Assembly (NCBI GenBank): GCA_021234155.1
Contig: JAJEKV010000205.1
Coordinates: forward strand, 1,285,501-1,349,500
DNA length: 64,000 nucleotides
From: Isoetes taiwanensis
Lineage: Eukaryota > Streptophyta > Lycopodiopsida > Isoetales > Isoetaceae
Direction of reading: 5' to 3'
The position numbers were made by a program, and so were the translations under genes. The notes beneath the pieces are model-generated. The model was not told the DNA's origin. It ran no database searches and worked only from the letters and a program-made list of their open reading frames with translations. Each line of letters begins with the position of its first letter. Within the stretch, counting starts at the first letter, position 1. Below, piece by piece: positions 56,619 through 64,000 of this stretch.

Positions 56619-56686
56619 GTCTCACCGCGTCAGCGCCGGGGACGATTTTGAGATTCTCAAAATTGGTACGGCTTAACGTGTGAGAC
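56619..56686. promoter_or_regulatory. inverted-repeat element P3
   Basis: GTCTCACCGCGTCAGCGCCG to AACGTGTGAGAC with the intact inner palindrome ATTTTGAGATTCTCAAAAT. Confidence 0.75.
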
Positions 56687-56820
56687 CATGCCCAAAAAGT
56701 GCCCAAAACAGCTCCAAATCGACCAAATAAGGGGTCAATTACGCTTCTTTCGGCGAGTTTAGTGGAATTACTGACCTTAGATTACCCAAATTGATTAAGC
56801 CTGGCCCAATTAAGACCCAT

Positions 56821-56886
56821 GTCTCACGTCGCCAAGGCCAAGGAAAATAACATTCTCAAAATCGGTGCGGAAGAAGCGTGTGAGAC
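56821..56886. promoter_or_regulatory. inverted-repeat element P4
   Basis: GTCTCACGTCGCC to GCGTGTGAGAC with ATTCTCAAAAT inside. It starts 202 bp after P3, almost the P1-P2 spacing. Confidence 0.75.
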
Positions 56887-57064
56887 CTCGCGACCATTGC
56901 TTCACCAAATGACCTCCGGTTTCTTTGCAATAGGTTCATTAGTTATCTTAGCATGCTTTAAACCAAAAATCGGCCTTCAAACCCTCAATTGCACCTCCTA
57001 ATAGGTCGAGAATGCTTGGACTCTCGCCAAATTCTAGGTCATCCGAGAAATTAGGGTTTTCCCC

Positions 57065-58805
57065 TTTTCTATAAATAGGCCCATCATTTTTTCATCTAGT
57101 ACCTGCAAGTTTGCTCTCCTTTGCTTAGGCGATCTTCCGGCTCCACTGGGCACCGCATTCGTTTGATACTCCCTTCCTTGCTAGATCAATGGCTACTGGC
57201 GACTTGAGGCGATGGTGCGGCGCCGGTGCCCTCTTCTACCGAAGCGGATATCGATGACATCTTCCGGCGTCTCGAGAAGGAAATTGATATCAAGCTACGG
57301 TGAATGCAACCCGACATATAGGCAAGTACTAGCGAGTTCAAACTAGGGTAGAACCTTCCCTTGTCCGAGGTTCCCCCCTGCGTAGGATACTTTGTTCCCG
57401 CCAATCCCTTCAAGCGGCCTTGGGTGATGTCCCCAACATCGCCAAGTACTTAACCAACAAAGCGCTAGAGGCTGCCGGCTACATGGTCACGACTGACTAC
57501 TTGGGACCAAGTACTTCTCCTACAATTTGCCTTAGCCATTTTCTTATCCCACCGTGCAAAAAACCCAATGGGGCAACCTCTATCCCTCGATGGAGGTGGA
57601 CCCCATAGCGGTCTGCCGAGAAGAGCGGATGCTTTTTTGCGGTACCGGCGAAAGGCGAGAGCGAAGGCGAAGAAGAAGAGGAGTCAGACAGCGATAAGTA
57701 TCACGAGCTCGACTTCAGGAGGAGGCGGCAACAAGCGAGCGAGGAGATGATGAACCCGGAAAGGAGCGTGAGAACATCAGAGTTGCTCCCCAATTGGGGC
57801 TAGGCATCACAAGCCTAGCCCCAATCATCACCAACGGAGAGGAGTATTTGCTCCTCGGCGACATCGAACCTTCCCGAAGAGTGGGGAGAGGGAGCTGAGA
57901 GGTGGATGAATTACTCCACCAGCCTCTGACGGTCGGACTTGGGCGACTTCATCGTCCCGGGGGCCCCTCGGACTTTCGCTCCAAAGTGAGGGAAGCCGAC
58001 ACCTAATGTGAGAGTCGACTCAGGACATACAAAGCCGGCAGCAGATCGTGCAAATGATGGAGGAGCAAGAGCTGCCAGGGAGGAAGAGTTCAAGCCCTCC
58101 AAGAACAGATGGGGATCCGTGGGAAAACCACGAGCATTTTAATGCCCAGGCCTCGACACCACCTCCATCAAGAGGAGAAGGAATCGACCCGACGAATCGA
58201 CACCATAATCGGGAAGACTACGGTGGAGCTCACCGAGATAGGGGTCTAAGCCGGGACTGTGGACGGCATAGAGGGAGGCCAATCCAACCGAGAAGCTTCG
58301 GCCGACGACAATGAAAGGTCCCCACGAGGTACTACCCGGCTGCTACTAGATGGGAGAATAGCGGTAATCCACCGCAAGTTCAGCCCCGTAGGTGAAGAAG
58401 GAGTGTTCATGCTGATTGCACTCTCGGGCTTTGGCAGGGCATGCTCAAGATAGCCAAATGTCGACTATCTTTGTCCTGGTCAAGAGAGCAATGGCGCTTG
58501 ACCTCTTCGACTTCGCCATACCCCATCGACGTCAGGCGAGATTGGTGGTCACCGCAGCCCTCACATGAGACCGTAGGGTCGAAGAGCTGGTGAGAGCCTT
58601 GCAGGGCGGCTCGTCAGCAAGCGTCATCAGGAACTTGGGTCATTCGGTAGGAACGGCCCAAGTTAAGAAGTTCCTTGAGGACAACCCGTCTTACCGGTGA
58701 TTTCAAGATTAGTTAGACTCTTGATCCCGGAGACTTTTTGTACTGAACTACTATATAATATAAATATAATTTCTCTTGCACTTTAAAATGTTTTGTTGAT
58801 ATGCC
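57065..58805 (+). other. gene-like cassette B in the chromovirus leader
   Basis: TATAAATAG at 57,070 and ATG at 57,189 (MATGDL). After a frame change it reads AAPVPSSTEADIDDIFRRLE and then KEIDIKLR. Later blocks are VPNIAKYLTNKALEAAGYMV, a basic stretch RRKARAKAKKKR, and near the end MSTIFVLVKRAMALDLFDFA and SVGTAQVKKFLEDNPSYR. It finishes in an AT-rich segment (ATATAATATAAATATAAT). The sequence just after it (from about 58,805) matches the first bases of the window, so the end of the cassette borders element-family sequence. Function unknown. Confidence 0.5.
57070..57078 (+). promoter_or_regulatory. TATA box of cassette B
   Basis: TATAAATAG, 119 bases before an ATG, preceded by TTAGGGTTTTCC. 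Confidence 0.65.
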
Positions 58806-58882
58806 TTTCCCCACAACTATACCAACAAACATAAACAATGCAAGAGAACAAGTAAATCTAACCATATAGCCATGAATTACTT

Positions 58883-60246
58883 GTGTATGCAGCTAGAGGC
58901 CTCGGCTCAGGAGAACAACAACGCCGAGACATCATGGAAGAACAGACCCCGCCCAGACCACCTCCGGCAAGGAACCTATTTGAAGAAATGGAACCCATGA
59001 CCCCAGAGGAGGAGATATCCCGAGATAAGGGCCGGACCTTGGCGGATAAAGGCTCTACTAGCCGCGAGGGGAGACGAGGTTGATGGGCAGCAGCTCAATT
59101 ACTACAAGCAGCAGCTCGGGCTTGAGGAAGGACAAGAGGAGGAGCAAAGAAGGAGATCCCCATTTCGGATTCCTCCGGACTCAAGCTTCAGACTTCGATT
59201 CGACTCGAGGAAGAAGAAGGGCGGGACCGGACCCAGAGCCGGATGGAAGGCAAAGGAACGATGAAGATGGAAGACAGAGGAACACCCGGAGGGCGACAAA
59301 GGGACACAAGAGTCTCGACTACGAAGAAAGAAGGTAGACTACGCTTTTGGGAAATGTTTGGAAAGCCGAAAACTTCGAGCAATTCCCGAGGCGAAACGGG
59401 TCGGGGAATGGAGGCCGAGGCTTGGCTTGATGAAATGAGTGAATCGGCAACGCTTATGGTATGAAGGACAAGGATAAAGGCTGAGTAGCAACAGCCAACC
59501 TCGAAGGAGCAGAAAGACGCATTTGGTGGAAGGGGTATGCAAAGGCCCATGGATTGAGCAGGGATGCTTGCAGGTTCAAGAAGTTTGCTAAAGCCTTCAA
59601 GCGCCACTACGTCCCAAGAGAGCACAAGTCCAGCATGATGCAGCAGTTCTATAGGTTGCAACAGGGAAACAAATCAGTCCAGAAGTATACAGAGGAATTC
59701 ATGAGGCTAAGGCTGTATGTGCCCAAGTTAGGAGAGAAGCATGCAGTGGAAAGCTATATTGAGGGGCTGAATGATGAGATTCGCAAACTGGTGAGGGCAA
59801 TAAACCCTAAGACAGTATCAGAAGCGGAATGCAAGGCTATAAGCTTGCAAGGAACGGGACATCAGAATAGTGGGCAGAGGCAGCAGTATTTCCAGGAGAA
59901 AGGCAAAGCATCAGGGAGCTATAGCCCTAGAGCAGCAAGCCCAGGTCCAGCTAGAGCCCCATATGGTGGCAATCAAGGGAAGCAGAACGAGAAGAAGCAG
60001 GTGTCCTTCAAGGACAAGCAAGAGGGCTCAAACTACTCCAAAGCAGTACGATCCTTTTTACAGGCTATGCCCAAGGAGAAGAGGCAAGAGTGCATGGAGA
60101 AACAGCTTTGCTTCAGATGCTTCCAGCCAGGCCATAGAACAGCGAACTGCCCCTATGTTATGAGTGCGGCACTAGCGAGTGGGAGATTGGGACATCACCG
60201 TGCGATGGCGACGGCGGCGAAGCAGCCCGTGACTACATCGGGGTGA
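58883..60246 (+). pseudogene. gag: gag of chromovirus copy 2
   Basis: The N-terminal part (QTPPRPPPARN, MTPEEEIS) is followed by frame changes between about 59,030 and 59,550 (EAWLDEM at 59,414; WWKGYAKAHG at 59,525). From 59,554 one clean frame reads RFKKFAKAFKRHYVPREHK, QQGNKSVQKYTEEFMRLRLY and KTVSEAECKAISLQG, then the CCHC knuckle [14 protein letters not shown] (about 60,110-60,150). It ends at 60,246. Unlike copy 1, gag and knuckle share one frame here. Confidence 0.88.
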
Positions 60247-60800
60247 GTGTCATATCTTTGCATAATAGATCTGAGCAAGCGAGAGAGTCAATATAAGGTA
60301 ATTTCCCACGGTAGGGAAGGCCAAAGCCAAGTCTTTCATAGTCACGATAGATTGGGGGAAGTAGCCATAATTTTCGTCCCCAAGAATGGTGCAAATGTTG
60401 AAGTTGAGACTGAAGTCAAATCCGAGACCCATTATTCTAGCAAGTGGGGCAAGAAGGCGCAATGGCAGCAAGAGGATCAACCGACATCGATCTGCCGCTG
60501 TATAACCATCCGGATGGGGCGAAGTAATGGGCATTGGCAAATATGATTTAATCATAGGAATGGAGTACCTTGGACGGCGGGGGCCATCATTGATTGTGGA
60601 AAGCGGAAAGTGACCTTCCCAACGTCCGACGGCAAGATTATTGAGATCGAGGTAAGGAAGTTGTTCCCATCATGCGGTGCATGTCTTCTAAACTACTGTT
60701 CAAGTCAATCAAGAGCGGCGGGTAGCATACATCTTCAAGCTTGAGATCGAAGAGCCGGAGTCCGAAGAAAGCAAAGAAGACAAGGTGCTCAGTAAGTTGC
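60247..60800 (+). pseudogene. pol: protease region of chromovirus copy 2, heavily degraded
   Basis: Aligns by position with the copy 1 protease (SQYKVIS, then VTIDWGK in place of the DSG active site, then IIGMEYLG-like near 60,550). Small deletions remove the active-site Ser/Gly context and shift the frame several times. Confidence 0.75.
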
Positions 60801-61560
60801 CGAAGCAGATAGCTAACTTGATCACGAATTCCATGATCTCTTTCCTGATGAGATCGAGCATCTCCCTCCCTTGGGAGTCGAGTGTGAGATAGCTTTTCGA
60901 GCCGAGAACGAAGCCGACAAGTAAGGCTCCATACAGAATGACGACGCAGGAATTGACAGAGCTAAAGAAGCAATTGCAAGAGTTGCTCGACCTAGGCTTT
61001 ATTAGACCTAGCGTCTCGCCATTTGGAGCGCCCATTCTTTTTGTCAAGAAGAAGGATGGCAGTTTGAGGATGTGCATAGACTATAGGCAGTTGAACAAGC
61101 ACACCATCAAAAACAAGTATCGCTTCCCGGTCGGATGACTTGATGGATCAGCTTCAAGGAGCAAAGGTCTTCTCAAAATCGACTTAAAGGTCAGGATATC
61201 ATCAGATCCGGATAAAGGAAGAAGATATTCATAAGACCAGCTTCGGGGCCAGCGGTATGGACATTATGAGTTCACGGTAATGCCTTTCGGCTTATCGAAC
61301 GCTCCAGCAACGTTCATGAGGCTCATGAACGATATCTTCAGGGAGTTCTTAGACACCTTTGTGATAGTGTTCTTTGACGACATTTTGGTGTATAGCAGAT
61401 CCCTTGAAGAGCACGTACAACACTTAAGGAAGGTCTTTGGAAAAGTTGAAGAACGGTTGTTCGCCCAAGTTGTCGAAGTGTGTCGCCGCAACGGAAAAGG
61501 TGGAATATCTTGGTCACGTGATCTCGGCAGAAGGAATTTCGACGGACCCTTCCAAGATTG
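60801..61560 (+). pseudogene. pol: reverse transcriptase of chromovirus copy 2
   Basis: [20 protein letters not shown] and [14 protein letters not shown] are in one frame (60,938-61,138). A degraded stretch follows to 61,265. [18 protein letters not shown] and the catalytic [15 protein letters not shown] are in another (61,280-61,430). Both catalytic Asp residues are present. Confidence 0.88.
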
Positions 61561-62595
61561 AAGCCGTCATTCAGTGGCCGGCACCGAAGAATGTGCATGA
61601 GGTCAGAAGTTTTCTCGGCCTAGCAGGGTACTACAGGAAGTTCGTGAAGAACTTTGCTAAGATAGCGGCCCCGCTAACAGACTTGACGAGGGCGGAAAAA
61701 GTGAAAGATTGGGTAGATCATTGGCACAAGAAAGCCCAAAAGGGGTTTGAATTGTTGAAGGAAGCCTTAACAACCGCCCCCGTCCTAACCCTGCCAGACC
61801 CAGAGAAAGATAAGCTTGTAGCAACAGATGCGAGTAAGATAGCTACAGGTGCAGTGCTCATGCAAGAAGAGCGTGTCGTAGCGTATGACTCCAGGAAGAT
61901 GAACGACGCTGAAACGCAGCCACCCCACGCATGATCAAGAGCTCGCCATACCGTCGGGGCATTAGAATTTGGAGGCATTACCTTTTGGGAAGAAAGTTCC
62001 AATTGGATACGGATCATCAGAGCCTCCAGTATGTATTTACGCAACCACATCTCAACCTGAGGCAGAGAAGGTGGATGGAGTTCCTTGAAGAGTATGACTT
62101 TGATATAGTCTACAAGCCGGGGAAGCTCAATGTGGTAGCGGATGCGCTTTCAAGGCATCCACGACAACTAGAGTGCATTGCAATGCAATTTCGGCGCTTT
62201 CCGGCGACTTGGGAAGAAGATCGAAGAATTCTTGCCAGCGGATGTCGACTTCAAGGAAGTATGGGCAAGCTTATGCGGGGAAGCAAAAGCGGATAAGGAG
62301 CGGGAAGCCTTCAAACATTTTAAGAAGGAAGGTAACCTATTATATCATAAGAACAAGTTGTGTGTGCGAGAATCTTCGGGAGTAAGGAAGTTGATCCTCC
62401 ATGACACACATGGTCCAATAGCTGGCCATCGCGGGGTTCATGAAAACATATTTCAAAGCACGCAGCAGCTATTATTGGCCAGGAATGAAGAAGCGGTAGC
62501 TCGCTACATCAAGGAATGTCGGCTTTTGTCGACAAGCGAAGGCGACGACTTGAATTCCAGGAGCTTTGGAGCCCTTAGCGGTGCCAAACGCTAAG
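61437..62595 (+). pseudogene. pol: RT connection, RNase H and integrase finger of chromovirus copy 2
   Basis: [20 protein letters not shown] and [18 protein letters not shown] lie in 61,437-61,934. [16 protein letters not shown] and [14 protein letters not shown] lie in 61,931-62,170. [15 protein letters not shown] and the HHCC remnant HDTHGPIAGHRGVHEN lie in 62,178-62,594. Each step needs a frame change. The HHCC finger has lost its CxxC spacing. Confidence 0.85.
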
Positions 62596-63711
62596 TGGGA
62601 GGTCATCAGCATGGATTTCATCACAGGGCTTCCAAGGACAGTAAGAGGGAAGGATGCTTTGATGGTAGTAGTCGACAAGTTGTCGAAGATGGCACATTTC
62701 GTGCCTTGCGGGACTCTGGTCTGACTATGGATACAAACAAAGCTCTTCACCAAAGAGATCTTTAGGCTTCATGGCATGCCAAGGGAGATCATCTCCGACA
62801 GGGATCCGAAGTTCATGAGCGCCTTTTGGCAAGACCTCTTTGCTACCATTCAGACGAAGTTATCCATGAGCACGGCGTATCATCCTCAGACGGATGGCCA
62901 AACGGAGCGGACCAACAGAATTTTGGAGGACATGCTATGAAACTATGTCTGGAATAAACAAGGTATGTGGGAAGAATTTATTCACTTGGTGGAGTTTGCA
63001 TACAATAGCACCAAGCAAGAATCATCCCAAATGTCGCCATTTATGATCAATTACGGTTATCAATGCCTAACTCCAGACACTTGGCACAATCCTGTGTCAA
63101 AAGTAGAAGTCTCCCAGCAGATGTTGGCCGATATGCAGCAGCTCGTGGAAGAGGTGCGAGGGTATCTCCTAGCAGCAAGGAGTCGGCAGAAGAGCATCGC
63201 CGACAAGCATCGAACAGTCAGAGAATTCGAAGTTGGCGACAATGTGTGGCTCAAGATCAAGGTGAAGCAGGCGAAGCTCCGCATCGGAAATTGTAAGAAG
63301 CTTGCTCCAAGGTGGGCGGGACCTTTCAAAATAGTCCAGAGAGTAGGTAACCAATCCTACAAGCTAGAATTGCCGCCGCACCTAAAGATTCATAAGGTCT
63401 TCCACGTGAGTTTACTGAAGAAGCACACTCCAAACCCAGACGAAGTCTTGGACACTCCAACGTTGTTGGAAATGACGGAGGAGGAGCTGGAAATAGTTCC
63501 AGAATTGATTCTTGATAAAGCTTTCAAGAAAACAAGGAGATCAGAGTTCCTTCAGTATTTGGTCAAGTGGAAACACTTGCTTGCCGATGGAAGGCATGCG
63601 TGGGTACTTGAGAAAGACCTAGTAAAGAAGTATCCACAGTTCATGGAGCAATGGGACGGCAAAGTCATCTCCGAAGAAATCGGCTCAGGCATGTCGATTT
63701 GTGTAGATTAA
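62590..63711 (+). pseudogene. pol: integrase core and C-terminal chromodomain of chromovirus copy 2
   Basis: [12 protein letters not shown] (first Asp), [14 protein letters not shown] (second Asp) and [15 protein letters not shown] (Glu) are all kept, so the DDE triad is complete, but frame changes near 62,715-62,760 and a TGA at 62,938 break it. The last frame, 62,965-63,711, is intact for 248 codons: FEVGDNVWLKIKVKQAKL, IHKVFHVSLLKKH and the chromodomain from about ILDKAFKKTRRSEFLQYLVK to HAWVLEKDLVKKYPQF. The chromodomain is expected to steer integration to particular chromatin. The stop TAA is at 63,709. Confidence 0.9.
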
Positions 63712-64000
63712 TTCTATGTGTAGTTAAGATTAATCTACGTATGCAACCTATGCTAGGTATGGGTTGCATGCGTTGTAACCGATGATGAGACGCTCACGGT
63801 GATCCCTAGGGGCGTGGTGTAATGTCGATGTAGGCATGACCGCGTTTCCGCTTGGAAGAGTGGAAGGTAGATTAGAAAGTCTACTTCTGTTCCACGGAAG
63901 TAGACGACCTCGAGAGAAAGGAGGTCATGGAAGGATGCATTCATAGAAAAAGCACCTCTAGCCCCATATATGCTTTGATAGGAGGAATCGGCCTTCACGC
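63712..64000 (+). other. 3' untranslated region of chromovirus copy 2 (cut by the window edge)
   Basis: Closely matches 4850-5100 of copy 1. By comparison the 3' LTR should begin roughly 600-700 bases beyond the window. Confidence 0.8.

Larger units (their letters stand above)
52908..64000 (+). mobile_element. Ty3/gypsy chromovirus, copy 2 (3' LTR beyond right edge)
   Basis: Consists of a 5' LTR, a Met-tRNA-type primer site, an unusually long leader (54,600-58,860), gag-pol with chromodomain, and the start of the 3' UTR. It is the same family as copy 1. Gag-pol has at least ten short deletions, frame changes or stops, so it is dead as sequenced. Confidence 0.92.

Noticed and set aside
54784-56886. 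CRISPR-like spaced repeats (P1-P4)
   Set aside because: Only four copies in two distant pairs, with uneven spacers, internal palindromes and a eukaryotic setting.
59188-59661. 157-codon minus-strand ORF in copy 2 gag
   Set aside because: Mirror of the gag coding sequence; the same mirror occurs at 528-803 in copy 1.

Overview
This window looks like nuclear DNA from a land plant with a large, repeat-rich genome. Relics of plant gene families are present: dirigent, ARGONAUTE, and the mitochondrial Fe-S P-loop protein INDH/NUBPL. Introns are long and AT-rich, the LTR retrotransposons carry plant-type primer-binding sites, and there are several LINE copies of a kind I associate with non-flowering plants. 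A fern, lycophyte or similar lineage fits best, but the species cannot be fixed from this sequence. I saw no bacterial or organelle genes, no tRNA or rRNA genes and no CRISPR. No intact, confidently named protein-coding host gene is visible.

Layout. 1-7277: right part of a Ty3/gypsy chromovirus (copy 1: gag, protease, RT, RNase H, integrase, chromodomain remnant, polypurine tract, 3' LTR ending at 7277). 7.3-15.7 kb: host intergenic or intronic DNA with a SINE-like head, a broken dirigent gene, two small spliced-looking exons of unknown identity, many short tandem duplications and a decayed LINE on the minus strand. 15,747-26,788: an 11-kb Ty3/gypsy element of the Athila/Tat (OTA) type, bounded by the 5-bp target duplication CAGGG. 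Between pol and its 3' LTR it has an antisense ORF and a long sense ORF with its own TATA box. It also carries a hairpin-rich insertion between protease and RT. Exons of an ARGONAUTE-like gene (minus strand) lie on both sides, so the element seems to have landed in an intron of that gene.

26.8-52.9 kb: mostly gene-poor, with a 5'-truncated LINE flanked by 15-bp target duplications, a probable non-autonomous LTR element (about 29.7-33.5 kb), several dispersed repeat families present as pairs within the window, a multi-exon INDH/NUBPL pseudogene (39.2-41.0 kb, minus), a second decayed LINE (42.1-44.3 kb, minus), a set of plus-strand exon candidates at 46.2-48.9 kb, and a fragment of an autonomous LINE at 51.7-52.3 kb.

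52,908-64,000: a second chromovirus copy with its 5' LTR, a Met-tRNA-type primer-binding site, and then an unusual leader of about 4.3 kb before gag. The leader holds two gene-like cassettes, each with a TATA box, an ATG and a polyadenylation-like end. Upstream of each cassette is a pair of about 68-bp inverted-repeat elements (four copies in all). Gag-pol follows and runs to the window edge. This copy inserted into, or next to, the last coding exon of a minus-strand host gene.

The most interesting signals are: (1) a conserved core of about 40 nt in three dispersed copies, each closed by an inverted repeat of different sequence; (2) the accessory ORFs and internal promoter of the OTA element; (3) the palindrome-plus-promoter cassettes in the chromovirus leader; (4) transposon disruption of an ARGONAUTE gene.
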